DNA of 43,498 bases from Firmicutes bacterium HGW-Firmicutes-15 (GCA_002840245.1 PHAA01000028.1:1-43498); one strand, 5' to 3'. Shown: positions 1-9,222, counted from the first letter of the stretch. Notes: generated by a model not told the origin, from the letters alone. Translations and numbers: made by a program.

Positions 1-1
1 A

Positions 2-865
2 TACTACGCAGCTCTGGATTACACCAAAGTACGCGTACAGAGCAAAAAATCGACCGATCCGAAGGGACCCAGCGTCAGGATCATTGAACACGAAGACGTC
101 CGCCGCATGCTGTTGTACCAGAAATCCGGCATGGAAGCCATCCGGGCTTTGATTTACACAGCCTATCTCTACCGCGATCTGGAAGTAGATGCTACTACAC
201 CAGAAGATAGAGAATATTATGCTGACATGTTCGCAATCGCCAACCCGCTGTGCAAGGCCTACTCCTCCGACATGGCCAGAATTCTCACCGGGGAATGCAT
301 CCAATGCCACGGCGGCTACGGCTTCATGGAAGAGTATGCCGGGGCTCAGCTATACAGAGACTGTGTTATCCACGGCATCTGGGAAGGAACTAACTTCATT
401 CAGTCGCAGGACTACACTGGCCGCAAGTTCACCATGAATGGCGGCGAACCGTTCAAGAAGTGGGTGGCAGAAATTGACGACTTCGTCTCCAGTCAGAAGA
501 GTGATGAATTAGCTGCTGAATTTGCCATGATGGCGGATGCCATGACTGCTTTCAAAAATATTGTAGATATGAATGCTGCCTGGACAGCTGGCGATAAGCA
601 AATGAAACAGCTCTTCGCCACCCGGACCATGCATTCAGGCGCGAGAGTTTACTGCGGCAAGCTGTTGCTCTCCCAAGCCCTCGTGGCTGCTGCGAAGCTT
701 GCAGAACTAGGCGACGACCACTTCGATGCTAATTTCTACAAGGGCAAAATCGCCAGCGCCAAGTTCTATATAATGAACCATGTCCCCGAAATCTTCGGAT
801 TCGAAAAGGCCGTGAAGGGTGCTGACAAGAGTGCTATTGACATAGCCGAAGCATCGTTTATGTAA
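2..865 (+). CDS. Acyl-CoA dehydrogenase, C-terminal part (5' end outside window)
   Basis: This is the C-terminal 287 residues of an acyl-CoA dehydrogenase; the frame is open from base 2, so the start lies upstream of the window. The family oxidises acyl-CoA to enoyl-CoA with FAD and passes electrons to an electron-transfer flavoprotein. Visible signatures are the CHGGYGFMEEY segment followed by YRDCVIHGIWEGTNFIQ, in which the Glu of WEGT corresponds to the catalytic base of the family. About 150 residues follow that motif, which fits the longer subgroup with an extra C-terminal domain rather than the short butyryl-CoA dehydrogenase type. G+C looks clearly higher than in the next gene. The downstream CoA-transferase genes suggest a role in fatty-acid beta-oxidation; chain-length specificity cannot be read. 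Confidence 0.9.
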   Translation, partial: YYAALDYTKVRVQSKKSTDPKGPSVRIIEHEDVRRMLLYQKSGMEAIRALIYTAYLYRDLEVDATTPEDREYYADMFAIANPLCKAYSSDMARILTGECIQCHGGYGFMEEYAGAQLYRDCVIHGIWEGTNFIQSQDYTGRKFTMNGGEPFKKWVAEIDDFVSSQKSDELAAEFAMMADAMTAFKNIVDMNAAWTAGDKQMKQLFATRTMHSGARVYCGKLLLSQALVAAAKLAELGDDHFDANFYKGKIASAKFYIMNHVPEIFGFEKAVKGADKSAIDIAEASFM

Positions 866-960
866 TTCAAATGGACCTTGCCACAAGTACAGGAAGTCAT
901 CATTCAAAAAAAGGTGACGTTTCTAACTATCAGTATTAGATCCGGTTAAAGGGAGGTCCC

Positions 961-994
961 AATAGAGCGGAATTTATATGAATTCCGCTCTATT
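961..994 (+). terminator. Perfect 14-bp hairpin downstream of the acyl-CoA dehydrogenase
   Basis: AATAGAGCGGAATT (961-974) and its exact complement (981-994) flank a 6-nt loop and are followed by TAAAAC. It lies 95 bp after the dehydrogenase stop and 46 bp before the next start. It is probably an intrinsic terminator or mRNA 3'-end stabiliser, although the T-run is short. The next gene must start after it, which argues against the ATG at 978 inside the loop. Confidence 0.65.
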
Positions 995-1040
995 TAAAAC
1001 CAAATATAAGCTGGGGCTATATATTGGAGGATCAATAAAT

Positions 1041-1718
1041 ATGATGATGAGTGCACCTTATATTCCTGAATACCAAAATAAAATGAAATTTGCCGATGAA
1101 GCAGTAATGATTGTACAAACGGGTGACTGGTTGTATTATGCTTTTGGAGTTGCTTCCTACAGTGATTTGGATATTGCTGTGGCTCAACGCAAAGGGGAGC
1201 TTCAAGATGTAAAAATATGCAGTGAAAACACGGACTGCTTTTATCATGCTTTGGACTTAGACTCAACTAACGGACATGGCATAATTTACACAAACAGTCT
1301 CATCCAATATCTGCATGATTTTGAAACAATTAAAAAACCTTCACGAGTTGGAGCCAAGCAGATTTCTATATTGGGTAAGAAAAATAGGCGGCCCAACATT
1401 ATTTTTATGGCTGTTGTAAGCCCTATGGATAAGGATGGGTATTTCGGATTATTAGGTAACTCCCTATTTGACCTTATGATTCTGCAAATAGCCCAGACCG
1501 TTATTCTGGAAGTAAACGAAAACATTCGTAGATTACCAGATGACGATCAAGATTGTATTCATATTTCCCAGGTGGATTATATTGCACCCAGCAGTAATGC
1601 ACCTATAATTCCATTTGACGGGGCTCCCACAAGACATACTCTTGTAATGAATAAACAAAAAGAATATGGTCGGTTTACGATGAGTAATAGCTTGATTGCA
1701 CAAAAGACTAGTTATTAA
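1041..1718 (+). CDS. Half-length acetyl-CoA hydrolase/transferase family protein (probable remnant)
   Basis: The start is taken at the ATG at 1041, where GGAGG (1026-1030) is well placed; this gives about 225 residues. The sequence aligns by eye with the first ~200 residues of the full CoA-transferase directly downstream: ADEAV, the TGDWLYYAFGV segment, SPMDKDGYFG, ILEVNENI and CIHISQVDYI all have counterparts there. The alignment stops after about residue 200, and an unrelated tail of about 25 residues ends at a TAA. Family members are about 430-450 residues, and the missing half carries the catalytic Glu and the GTGGQxDF segment, so CoA transfer by this protein alone is unlikely. The gene is A/T-rich compared with the dehydrogenase. 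It is either a decaying paralogue or a non-catalytic partner; I favour a remnant, though the reading frame and ribosome binding site are intact. Confidence 0.65.
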   Translation: MMMSAPYIPEYQNKMKFADEAVMIVQTGDWLYYAFGVASYSDLDIAVAQRKGELQDVKICSENTDCFYHALDLDSTNGHGIIYTNSLIQYLHDFETIKKPSRVGAKQISILGKKNRRPNIIFMAVVSPMDKDGYFGLLGNSLFDLMILQIAQTVILEVNENIRRLPDDDQDCIHISQVDYIAPSSNAPIIPFDGAPTRHTLVMNKQKEYGRFTMSNSLIAQKTSY

Positions 1719-1767
1719 AAAGAATTTTCGACCATGGCTAATTTGACGCGAAAGGGGATGACGCCAT

Positions 1768-3108
1768 ATGAATCAAGTATGGATTGATGAGTATAAAAAG
1801 AAACTAGTTACTGCAGATGAAGCGGTAAAGTGTGTTAAGTCCGGAGACTGGCTGGAGTATGCCTTCGGAGTCTGTTCTGCTAATGAGGTGGATGCTGCTC
1901 TAGCCAGGCGTAAAGATGAACTCCTGAATGTAAAAGTACGTTGCGATATAGGTTCATATCAACATTATTCAGCGGAAGCAGATCCTAGCGGGGAACATTT
2001 CACCTGGAACAGCTGGCACGTAGGTGGCCATGATAAAAAATTTATAGGGAAGAATCTATATTATGTTCCTATGAAATTTCATGAGAATCCCACATTGATT
2101 CGCAACAATGCATGCCCCCCCAATGTCTCGGTATGCATGGTAACCCCTATGGATAAACACGGCTATTTTAATTTTGGACCAGGAGCGCCTTCTGTTTGGG
2201 CAGCCATGGAGAAAGCGGAATATGTCATAGTAGAAGTGAATAAGAATATGCCCCGAGGTCTGGGTGGCAACCAGGAATGTGTTCATATTACTCAGGTGGA
2301 CTTCGTAGTTGAAGGCAGTAATCCACCCCTTCCGATTCTTCCTTCAGCCCAACCTAGTGAAGTAGAAGTCAAGATAGCGGAGCATATTATCGAGAGACTC
2401 TACAATGGTAACTGCATTCAGTTAGGGATCGGCGGAACTCCCAATGCTGTGGGTAGTATGGTTGCGGCATCTGATTTGAAGGATTTGGGTGTACATACAG
2501 AAATGTATGTTGATGCTTATGTGCAGATGGCCAAAGCCGGCAGAATCACCGGTGCCAAGAAGAAACTCGATAAGTATAAACAAGTGTATTCCTTTGCTAT
2601 GGGAAGCCAGGAATTATATGATTATATTGACGATAATCCAGGTCTGGCTGCATATTCGGTAGATTATACTAATGATCCCAGAGTGGTTGCACAGATTGAT
2701 GATTTCGTATCCATAAATGCTTGTATCGAAATTGACTTGTTTGGACAGGTCTGTGCTGAAACCGTAGGTACACGCCATATCAGCGGAACCGGAGGTCAGT
2801 TGGACTTTGTCGAAGGCGCCTTTAAATCCAAGAATGGACAGAGTTTCGTCTGTCTTCCATCGACTATTGATCTCAAAGGGGTAATTGGTTCCAGAATAAA
2901 ACCAATTCTCAGTCCGGGAGCTATTGTGACTGATCCCAGAACTGCAGTTCATATGATAGTAACCGAATATGGAATAGCAAACCTGAAGGGTAAGAGTACC
3001 TGGGAACGTGCTGAAGCGCTGATTTCCATAGCTCACCCTGATTTCCGGGATAGCTTGATAAAAGAAGCAGAAAACATGAATATTTGGAGAAGAAGCAATT
3101 TTAGGTAA
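1768..3108 (+). CDS. Acetyl-CoA hydrolase/transferase family CoA-transferase (butyrate/4-hydroxybutyrate:acetate type)
   Basis: The protein has 446 residues, the normal family length. Members move CoA between acyl-CoA and acetate through a covalent glutamyl-CoA intermediate. Both domains are present: the N-terminal half carries [12 protein letters not shown], and the C-terminal half carries [12 protein letters not shown], the HTEM segment with the likely catalytic Glu, and [12 protein letters not shown]. The ATG at 1768 is preceded by AAGGGGATGACG. It lies 49 bp after the truncated paralogue on the same strand, with a convergent sigma-54 activator downstream. In syntrophic butyrate oxidisers such enzymes activate butyrate with acetyl-CoA; that role is inferred from context, and the exact acyl substrate cannot be fixed from sequence. 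Confidence 0.88.
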   Translation: MNQVWIDEYKKKLVTADEAVKCVKSGDWLEYAFGVCSANEVDAALARRKDELLNVKVRCDIGSYQHYSAEADPSGEHFTWNSWHVGGHDKKFIGKNLYYVPMKFHENPTLIRNNACPPNVSVCMVTPMDKHGYFNFGPGAPSVWAAMEKAEYVIVEVNKNMPRGLGGNQECVHITQVDFVVEGSNPPLPILPSAQPSEVEVKIAEHIIERLYNGNCIQLGIGGTPNAVGSMVAASDLKDLGVHTEMYVDAYVQMAKAGRITGAKKKLDKYKQVYSFAMGSQELYDYIDDNPGLAAYSVDYTNDPRVVAQIDDFVSINACIEIDLFGQVCAETVGTRHISGTGGQLDFVEGAFKSKNGQSFVCLPSTIDLKGVIGSRIKPILSPGAIVTDPRTAVHMIVTEYGIANLKGKSTWERAEALISIAHPDFRDSLIKEAENMNIWRRSNFR

Positions 3109-3160
3109 GTAAAGAGGAATAATAAACGCTGATTTTATTGAAAAAATATAAAATCAATAC

Positions 3161-3198
3161 AGCGGTAGGTTAGAAAGACTCTTTCTTCTCCTATCGCT
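3161..3198. terminator. Hairpin between convergent CoA-transferase and sigma-54 regulator genes
   Basis: AGCGGTAGG pairs with CCTATCGCT (one G-T pair), and AGAAAG pairs with CTTTCT inside, making a two-part stem between genes that converge at 3108 and 3206. T-runs on either side are short, so terminator function is probable rather than certain. Confidence 0.5.
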
Positions 3199-3205
3199 TT
3201 CCATT

Positions 3206-6022
3206 TCAAGAACTCCTCACAATCCCATATTTAGCCGCTTTCCTGACGACTGTCGGCTGGCTTATACCTAACGCCCGGGCTACAGCATAAGTGGAATTGT
3301 GGACCGAAAAAGCGTTTTGCAGTAGTTTGCGTTCAGTATTCTCCAACGCGCTTTGTAGTGGAATAATCTCCGATTCCAGGTCGGCAGGAGTTTGGAAAAC
3401 ATTCGACCATGAAGCCAGATCATAAAGATCAATGGAATCATGCATAGTTGTTACCACCAGACGTTCAATCAAGTTCTCAAGTTCTCTTACATTTCCGGGC
3501 CAGTCATAGGTCATAAAACGTTGCAGCACATAGCTCGACAGTTCTTTTTTCATGTTATACTTATTATTGAAATTCTCTAAAAAATGCTTGCTGAATACGG
3601 GGATTTCATCCCGACGTTCACGTAAAGGCGGAATAAAAATCGGTACTACATTCAGGCGGTAATATAAATCATTTCTGAATAGATGTTTTGCCACCATTTC
3701 ATGCAGGTTACGGTTGGTTCCGGTTACAATTCTAACATCAATTTTTGTCGGTTCAGTTGCTCCAATTCTAGTTAGTTCCATTTCTTGAATAACCCGCAAG
3801 AGTTTGACCTGCAGATCCAGCGGCAGGTCACCAATTTCATCCAGGAATATCATTCCGCCACTGGCTAATTCAAACATTCCGGCTTTGCCCTTTTTGCTGG
3901 CTCCGGTAAAGGCGCCGGGTTCGTAACCAAAAAGTTCTGATTCTATCAAACTATGCGGAATAGCACCACAATTAATTTTTATAAATGGTCCAGCTTTGCG
4001 GTTGCTATTTGAATACAGGATATCCGCTATAAGCTCTTTACCTACTCCCGATTCACCCTGAATAAGCACGGTAGAATCTACCGATGCAAGATGAACCACC
4101 ATTTTCATAAGCTCTTGCATTTTTGGCGAGTGAATAACGCATTTCTTTGAATTTAGTAGTTTCAGATTTTGTAGTTCTTCCTGATATAAACGACTCAGAC
4201 CTTCCAGCTGTTCAAGTTTTTCCTGCAATTCGTTCAATTCAGAAATATCTCGTACATTGGTTACAACCAGAACAGGAATTCCATCATCATCATAAATAGG
4301 GGTACTGGTTACCAGGGCATTTTTTCCCGTTTTGGACTGGAGTGTTATAGTCATACTCTTATTCTGTTCCAGGGCCAATAGAGTGCCGGAACGCGAGTAA
4401 ATACCTTCCTTGACCAAATCCTGCATATTACGTCCAATGCATTCAGCAGCTGTGACACCCATAATCCGTTCAAAACCTTGGTTAAGCATCAAGGTATTAG
4501 CTTCTCCATCGGTAATATATAAACCGTCATAAGAAGAATCAAAAATGGCATCTAATTCTTTTTGCCTTAAGCCTTCAACACGTTCCAATTTACGTTCTAG
4601 CTCGATCAATTCCGAAATATCTCGTACATTGGTTACTACCAGAATTGGAATTCCATTATCATCAAAAATAGGGGTGCTGGTTACCAGGGCATTTTTCCCC
4701 GTTTTGGCCTGTAGTGATATCGTTACACTCTTACCCTGTTCTAGCGCAACGAGAGTGCCGGAACGCGAGTAAATACCTTCCTTGACTAGGTCCCGCATAT
4801 TACGTCCAATGCATTCGCCAGCAGTGACACCCATAATGCGTTCAAAACCCTGGTTGAGCATCAAGGTATTAGCTTCACCATCAGTGATGTACAAGCCATC
4901 ATAGGAAGAATCAAAAATAGCGTCTAATTCTTTTTGCCTTAAGCCTTCTACATGTTCCAATTTACGTTCTAGCTCGTTCAATTCCGAAATGTCTCGTACA
5001 TTAGTTACAACCAGAACAGGAATTCCGTCATCATAAATAGGGGTGCTGGTAACCAGGGCATTTTTCCCCGTCTTAGCCTGCAGCGATATAGTCACACTCT
5101 TACTCTGTTCCAAGGCTAAAAGGGTACCTGAACCCGAGTAAATACCTTCATTGACCAAATCCTGCATATTACGTCCAATGCATTCAGCAGCAGTGATACC
5201 CATAATCCGTTCAAAACCCTGGTTAAGTCTTAAGGTATTGCCCTCTCCATCAGTGATATACAGGCCGTCAAATGAAGAATCAATTATAGCATCCAATTGT
5301 TGATTAAGTTTTTTGGTATTGGCTAGTTCCTCTAGAATACTTTCCAGTTCTGAAGTATCCTGAAGAATTGACACCGCTCCAACAATTTTACCGTCTACAT
5401 AAATAGGGCTGCGGTTAGATAAAAAGGTTTTGCCTACGGCTTCTATTTTTTGGGTTGCCTCGGTTCGGCCACTTGTTATAATATCGGCTAACTTGGCATT
5501 GTCAAAGACTTCATTTATATTACGCCCGTATGCCTCTTGAAAAGAAATACCGGATAATCTTTCGGCAGCCTTGTTAAAAACTTGAATATTTCCCTTATCA
5601 TCAACAGTTATTACCGGGTTATATATGGCATTCAGGCAAGCATTCCATTGCTTTTGACTGCTTTGAAATATACGGGCAAAACGACAGATTAAGCTGTTTT
5701 CATCAGACTTAGTTAGTCTCCTTTCATCGATAACTGCCAGGTTTTTCTCATATTCTTCTAATTCATGCTGTAAATCGTTAATAAAGTTAATCGTTTCCGG
5801 GTTGTCTGACATTATTTCCATGACATTTGTTTCAAGGGGAAGTCCCTCGGCTATTGCCTCCAACAGGTGAGCCCTGGTAAGTAAACCGATAACATGACCG
5901 CCTGTATCAATAACCTGTGCACCTTCAAGACTATGTTTGAGAATAAACCTGGAGGCATCAATAACAGTAAATCCGGATTCAATGAACGTTGGGCTGGTAT
6001 TCGATAATTCAATATTATTCAT
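3206..6022 (-). CDS. Sigma-54-dependent transcriptional activator with CBS and four PAS domains
   Basis: This is a 938-residue enhancer-binding protein. In order it has a CBS-like sensor segment (about 5-75); PAS1 (about 125-235); three tandem PAS domains starting near residues 243, 367 and 490; an AAA+ domain with Walker A GESGVGKE (near 653), the GAFTGA loop (near 705) that contacts sigma-54, and Walker [12 protein letters not shown]; and a C-terminal TyrR-like helix-turn-helix ending in [14 protein letters not shown]. The start is the third closely spaced ATG (6022), 8 nt after GGAGAG; a longer frame to 6064 has no such site. It converges on the CoA-transferase genes, so a role as fatty-acid or acyl-CoA-responsive activator is plausible. 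I did not find a clear -24/-12 promoter in the window, so its target is inferred. The CBS part could sense adenylates and the PAS domains a ligand or redox state. Confidence 0.92.
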   Translation of the reverse strand: MNNIELSNTSPTFIESGFTVIDASRFILKHSLEGAQVIDTGGHVIGLLTRAHLLEAIAEGLPLETNVMEIMSDNPETINFINDLQHELEEYEKNLAVIDERRLTKSDENSLICRFARIFQSSQKQWNACLNAIYNPVITVDDKGNIQVFNKAAERLSGISFQEAYGRNINEVFDNAKLADIITSGRTEATQKIEAVGKTFLSNRSPIYVDGKIVGAVSILQDTSELESILEELANTKKLNQQLDAIIDSSFDGLYITDGEGNTLRLNQGFERIMGITAAECIGRNMQDLVNEGIYSGSGTLLALEQSKSVTISLQAKTGKNALVTSTPIYDDGIPVLVVTNVRDISELNELERKLEHVEGLRQKELDAIFDSSYDGLYITDGEANTLMLNQGFERIMGVTAGECIGRNMRDLVKEGIYSRSGTLVALEQGKSVTISLQAKTGKNALVTSTPIFDDNGIPILVVTNVRDISELIELERKLERVEGLRQKELDAIFDSSYDGLYITDGEANTLMLNQGFERIMGVTAAECIGRNMQDLVKEGIYSRSGTLLALEQNKSMTITLQSKTGKNALVTSTPIYDDDGIPVLVVTNVRDISELNELQEKLEQLEGLSRLYQEELQNLKLLNSKKCVIHSPKMQELMKMVVHLASVDSTVLIQGESGVGKELIADILYSNSNRKAGPFIKINCGAIPHSLIESELFGYEPGAFTGASKKGKAGMFELASGGMIFLDEIGDLPLDLQVKLLRVIQEMELTRIGATEPTKIDVRIVTGTNRNLHEMVAKHLFRNDLYYRLNVVPIFIPPLRERRDEIPVFSKHFLENFNNKYNMKKELSSYVLQRFMTYDWPGNVRELENLIERLVVTTMHDSIDLYDLASWSNVFQTPADLESEIIPLQSALENTERKLLQNAFSVHNSTYAVARALGISQPTVVRKAAKYGIVRSS
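4215..5300 (-). repeat. Three 372-bp in-frame tandem repeats encoding PAS domains
   Basis: Matching landmarks recur at exactly 372-bp (124-codon) spacing: the GAAATATCTCG-type string at 4242, 4614 and 4986, and the TCTAATTC string at 4551 and 4923. By eye the units are near-identical at DNA level, including silent sites. The unit nearest the N-terminus lacks one Asp codon in the stretch that reads DDDGIP or DDNGIP in the other two. This fits recent internal duplication or gene conversion. Confidence 0.9.
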
Positions 6023-6069
6023 TATCATTACTCTCCTAACCCGGACGAGCCGGACCATTACCATAAATC

Positions 6070-6078
6070 ATTATAGCA
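6070..6078 (-). promoter_or_regulatory. Candidate extended -10 promoter for the sigma-54 activator gene
   Basis: On the minus strand TGCTATAAT gives a consensus extended -10 about 48 bp upstream of the chosen start at 6022. A weak -35 (TTCCAA) lies 16 bp further upstream. This supports vegetative sigma-A expression of the activator and a short leader containing GGAGAG. The remaining bases up to the tRNA genes (6079-6304) show no recognisable gene. Confidence 0.45.
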
Positions 6079-6304
6079 TAGGTTTTTTTCATTGGAATAT
6101 TGAAGATATTATAAAATCATGCAGGCATAGAAATTGTCTAAGGCAACGAAATGTTATCACATGTTGATGGTAGTAGATTTTGTATCGGAAGATTATAGGA
6201 TCTACTACATTGAGTACAAAAATAAAATAGCGTTATTCCTATACTTGCTTTAATAGCAGGAGGAAAAACGCCAAAATATTGTATATAAAGTTATGGGATA
6301 TACA

Positions 6305-6379
6305 TGGTAGCCCCAAGGGGAATCGAACCCCTGCTTCCGCCTTGAGAGGGCGGCGTCCTAACCGCTAGACGATGGGGCC
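6305..6379 (-). tRNA. tRNA-Glu (anticodon CTC)
   Basis: The minus strand folds as a cloverleaf. The acceptor starts GGCCCCA and pairs with TGGGGCT, followed by an encoded ACCA end. The anticodon stem CCGCC/GGCGG encloses loop CTCTCAA, anticodon CTC, reading GAG. The T arm is GGGGTTCGATTCCCC. The length is 75 nt. Only 3 bp separate it from the tRNA-Gln gene upstream, so the two are co-transcribed. Confidence 0.96.
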
Positions 6380-6382
6380 AAG

Positions 6383-6456
6383 TGGCAGCCGAACAAGGAT
6401 TCGAACCCTGACGAACTGAACCAGAATCAGTCGTGCTACCATTACACCATTCGGCC
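6383..6456 (-). tRNA. tRNA-Gln (anticodon CTG)
   Basis: The minus strand folds as a 74-nt cloverleaf. The acceptor GGCCGAA pairs with TTCGGCT, followed by discriminator G and an encoded CCA. The anticodon stem ACTGA/TCAGT encloses TTCTGGT, anticodon CTG, reading CAG. The T arm is CAGGGTTCGAATCCTTG. It is the first gene of a tRNA-Gln/tRNA-Glu unit just downstream of gltX. Where GlnRS is missing, GltX charges both tRNAs, so the grouping may be functional. Confidence 0.96.
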
Positions 6457-6486
6457 TTACCGCGTGAAATTACTCGCGCAAAAAGT

Positions 6487-6515
6487 ATTATAATACAGGG
6501 ACCGGTGATTGTCAA
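6487..6515 (-). promoter_or_regulatory. Consensus sigma-A promoter of the tRNA-Gln/tRNA-Glu unit
   Basis: The minus strand reads TTGACA (6515-6510), a 17-bp spacer, then TATAAT (6492-6487): a perfect vegetative promoter 31 bp upstream of mature tRNA-Gln. It lies just after the gltX stop (6539), so the tRNAs can be made strongly and independently of gltX. Confidence 0.9.
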
Positions 6516-6538
6516 AAGGTTTGTGAAACTTATGGTAT

Positions 6539-7996
6539 CTAAGCCAAATTGTTTATATATTCGATAGCTTTACTGATTCTATCCACCGAGGTCTTCCTAC
6601 CCAATAATTCTATGATTTCAAAAAGCCCTGGGGTCATGGTTCGACCGGAAATAGCCAAGCGGGCAGGGTGTATCAATTCGGCTGCCTTCAATCCTAAAGT
6701 TTCAGCTTTAAGGCGGGTAGCATCCTCAAGGTTAAGAGAAGTAAAGCTCTGGGTATGGTTGACTACACCCAATACTGCAGTGAGCTTCTCGAAGCTTCCT
6801 GCTTTGCGGAAATATTTATCTACCCCTTTTTCATCGTAGGCTTCTGGTTCTTCGAAGAAATATTGGGCTAGATCCAGCACCTCATTTACCGATTTCGCGC
6901 GACTGCGTACCAGATCGACAACTTTATTAAAATAGTCATGATTTTCGGTAGTTAGATATCCCTTTAGCCTAGCCCGATCCTCGACTAGTTTAACAATGAC
7001 ATTGATATTTGCAGCAGTAATATAATGTCCATTCATCCACGCAAGTTTTTTTATATCATAGATAGCCGCTGAGAGAGATACATCTTTTAGTGAAAATAGA
7101 TTCGGCATTTCCTCCCGAGGTAAAATGTCAGCGTTTTCACCAGGTGACCAGCCTAAAAGAGCCAGATAATTGACCAAAGCATCGGGGAGGTAACCATCGT
7201 CTCTAAATTCCTGTACGGAAGTAGCACCGTGACGTTTGGATAGTTTACTGCGGTCAGGAGCTAGGATCATGGAGACATGTGCAAATTGGGGTGGGGTAAG
7301 TCCAAGCGCCTGGTAAACCTGTAGCTGTTTGGGAGTATTGGATAAATGCTCTTCCGCACGAATTACATGGCTTATCTTCATCGTGTAGTCATCTACAACT
7401 ACAGCAAAGTTATAAGTGGGCCAGCCATCTGATTTGGCTATAATAAAGTCATCCAGCAAAGTGTTATCAAATTCAACATCACCTCGTATAAGATCATGCA
7501 CCACAGTAGTTCCGTGGCGGGGTACCTTCAACCTGATCACTGGTCTTAAACCCTCTGCCATATGTAGAGCTACTTGCTCCGGGCTCAGTGACTCACAAGT
7601 TTTTGGGTATAGATAGTTTTTCTTTTCCTGATGAGCTGCTTCTCTCTGTTTGTTGAGTTGAACTGGTGTGCAGAAACAGTAATAGGCCTTCTTTTCATCC
7701 AGTAGTTGCTGCAGAAATTGTTGGTAAATAGATAGTCGTTCACTTTGACAGTAAGGACCATAAGGACCCCCGACGTCCGGGCCCTCGTCCCAATCTAATC
7801 CCAGCCAGCTCAAACCTTCCAGGATGCCCTCAGCCGACTCTTCGGTAGATCTTATGCTATCTGTATCTTCGAGGCGCAGAATAAGCTGGCCACCATTACT
7901 GCGGGCAAAAAGCCAGTTAAATAGAGCTGTACGCGCCCCGCCTATATGTAATGTCCCGGTTGGGCTGGGAGCAAACCGTACTCTAACATTTTCCAT
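6539..7996 (-). CDS. gltX: Glutamate--tRNA ligase
   Basis: This is a full-length (485 residues) class I aminoacyl-tRNA synthetase that charges tRNA-Glu with glutamate in the cytoplasm. The ATP-binding HIGH-type motif is seen in PSPTGTLHIGGARTALFNW near residue 18, and the KMSKS-type motif as KLSKRHG near residue 250. A CFC pair followed by a later Cys in the ~98-130 region may be a zinc site. The ATG at 7996 has GGAGTGAAG upstream. The C-terminal anticodon-binding helical domain is present. No glutaminyl-tRNA synthetase is seen in the window, so the enzyme may be non-discriminating and also charge tRNA-Gln for GatCAB amidation, as in most Clostridia; sequence alone does not settle this. Confidence 0.97.
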   Translation of the reverse strand: MENVRVRFAPSPTGTLHIGGARTALFNWLFARSNGGQLILRLEDTDSIRSTEESAEGILEGLSWLGLDWDEGPDVGGPYGPYCQSERLSIYQQFLQQLLDEKKAYYCFCTPVQLNKQREAAHQEKKNYLYPKTCESLSPEQVALHMAEGLRPVIRLKVPRHGTTVVHDLIRGDVEFDNTLLDDFIIAKSDGWPTYNFAVVVDDYTMKISHVIRAEEHLSNTPKQLQVYQALGLTPPQFAHVSMILAPDRSKLSKRHGATSVQEFRDDGYLPDALVNYLALLGWSPGENADILPREEMPNLFSLKDVSLSAAIYDIKKLAWMNGHYITAANINVIVKLVEDRARLKGYLTTENHDYFNKVVDLVRSRAKSVNEVLDLAQYFFEEPEAYDEKGVDKYFRKAGSFEKLTAVLGVVNHTQSFTSLNLEDATRLKAETLGLKAAELIHPARLAISGRTMTPGLFEIIELLGRKTSVDRISKAIEYINNLA

Positions 7997-8022
7997 AATT
8001 TCTTCACTCCTATCATCTTAAT

Positions 8023-8051
8023 ATAGTAGCTTATCATCTGAAAATTATCAA
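8023..8051 (-). promoter_or_regulatory. Candidate sigma-A promoter of gltX
   Basis: The minus strand has TTGATA (8051-8046), a 17-bp spacer and TACTAT (8028-8023), ending 27 bp before the gltX ATG. Spacing is optimal and both boxes are close to consensus. The leader is too short for a T-box element. Confidence 0.65.
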
Positions 8052-8158
8052 AGCTTGGTACGGGCTAATAATAATTGTTCGAAATAGTCACTAAATGTAA
8101 CTACTTCTCATATATTAAATTAGATAGCAGAAAAAATGAAAACTGTGGAGGGGTTAAA

Positions 8159-8806
8159 TTGGCTAGAAAATGGCTGCCATCACTTTGCATTCTGATAGTC
8201 ATAGTTTTAGCGATGGTCTTACTACTTGCTGATCTGCGACTGAAGGGCAGCATTTTAGAGATAGCCCAATCCGAGGCCCAATTAAAGGCGGTTGAAATGG
8301 TTAATCAGGCTGTTAACGATAAAATTGTAGCAGAGACAGATTACCGAGACATTGTCTATATCCATAAAGACGAAAACGGTAGGATCGTAATGATTCAAGC
8401 TAATACAGTGATTTTGAATCAGATAATGGCAAAGACGATTAAAGAAGTGATAGCAAGTCTTAATGGGCTGGAAGCACAAACAATTAGTGTTCCTCTGGGG
8501 CAGGTGACCGGATCTATATTTTTAGCTGCCTACGGCCCGAAACTAAGTGTGAAAATAATTCCAGCTAAACAAGTAACGGTGGAAGTGGAAAATAAATTTG
8601 AACAGGCGGGCATTAACCAGACCAGGCACCTTATCTATTTCAAAATCAATAGCAGAATAAAGATAGCAGTTCCCTTGGTTGATAAAGATGTGGAGATTTC
8701 AACCACAATACCTCTGGCGGATACGATCATCGTTGGGGCTGTACCGGATACCTATTTGAATTTTACTGCTCCTGGTGAAACGCTTGCTCCACTCTTGAAA
8801 AAATAG
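8159..8806 (+). CDS. yunB: Sporulation protein YunB
   Basis: The protein has about 215 residues from a TTG start at 8159, chosen because GGAGGGG sits 5 bp upstream and the frame before it (from 8075) has no such signal. One N-terminal membrane segment (LCILIVIVLAMVLLLADL, about residues 7-24) is followed by an extracytoplasmic domain with the pattern of the YunB family: LKAVEMVNQAVND, then VPLGQVTGS, and a C-terminal PLVDKDVEI. In Bacillus yunB belongs to the mother-cell sigma-E regulon and is needed for normal sporulation; its molecular role is unclear. It diverges from gltX and converges on the flagellar pair. Its presence argues that the host forms endospores. Confidence 0.85.
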   Translation: MARKWLPSLCILIVIVLAMVLLLADLRLKGSILEIAQSEAQLKAVEMVNQAVNDKIVAETDYRDIVYIHKDENGRIVMIQANTVILNQIMAKTIKEVIASLNGLEAQTISVPLGQVTGSIFLAAYGPKLSVKIIPAKQVTVEVENKFEQAGINQTRHLIYFKINSRIKIAVPLVDKDVEISTTIPLADTIIVGAVPDTYLNFTAPGETLAPLLKK

Positions 8807-8821
8807 TATAGATATAGGTAT

Positions 8822-8858
8822 CTAAAAATAAAAAGGCTTTCCGTAGCGGAAAGCCTTT
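8822..8858. terminator. Strong hairpin terminator between yunB and the flagellar pair
   Basis: AAAGGCTTTCCG TAG CGGAAAGCCTTT (8832-8858) is a perfect 12-bp stem with a 3-nt loop. Read on the minus strand it is followed by a T-rich run (8831-8822), so it best terminates the flagellar transcript from the right; on the plus strand the T-run is weak. Confidence 0.8.
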
Positions 8859-8874
8859 GGGAATAGTCTAAAGT

Positions 8875-9222
8875 CTATAGTTTGTTGCTGAGCTGTTTAT
8901 ATAGAATATCAGCCAGTCCGATGGAACCAGTTTTGCTCATCTGTTTTGAATATTCTTCATCGAGCATGGATTCAAAGGTCTCCGTAGCGAAGCTTTTTTC
9001 AACAAGATCACTTTTAGGAATTGTAGCTCGCATGCATTCCATGATTTTGTTTAGAAATACGGATTCTAATTCCTGGCAACTGGCCATTAGTTTTTGTTTA
9101 TCTTGTTTACTAACTGCGCTTTCCAGTTCACGGGTGAATTTATCACTGCTCGTTTTATCATTACTAACAGTGTACTGTGACTTTATCGCATCTGGACTAA
9201 TTAGGGAATTATCGATCTTCAT
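8875..9222 (-). CDS. Rod-binding protein, FlgJ N-terminal-domain type
   Basis: This 115-residue protein matches the rod-binding domain of FlgJ: the ELESVFLNKIMECMRAT segment, then a MLDEEYSKQM core, SIGLADILYKQL and the C-terminal end. FlgJ in Proteobacteria caps the growing flagellar rod and also carries a muramidase; Gram-positive versions such as this one have only the rod-binding part. The ATG at 9222 has a GGGG site 6 bp upstream. It follows flgG with a 70-bp gap on the same strand and ends at a strong terminator, so the two form an operon. Confidence 0.82.
   Translation of the reverse strand: MKIDNSLISPDAIKSQYTVSNDKTSSDKFTRELESAVSKQDKQKLMASCQELESVFLNKIMECMRATIPKSDLVEKSFATETFESMLDEEYSKQMSKTGSIGLADILYKQLSNKL

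Noticed and set aside
866-1040. Sigma-54 (-24/-12) promoter before the CoA-transferase genes
   Set aside because: No GG and GC pair at the required spacing with the surrounding consensus was found on the plus strand; a TGGCA on the minus strand lacks the -12 part.
978-3108. Single CoA-transferase gene split by a frameshift
   Set aside because: Both frames start with the same N-terminal domain, so they are two paralogous units and not two halves of one gene.
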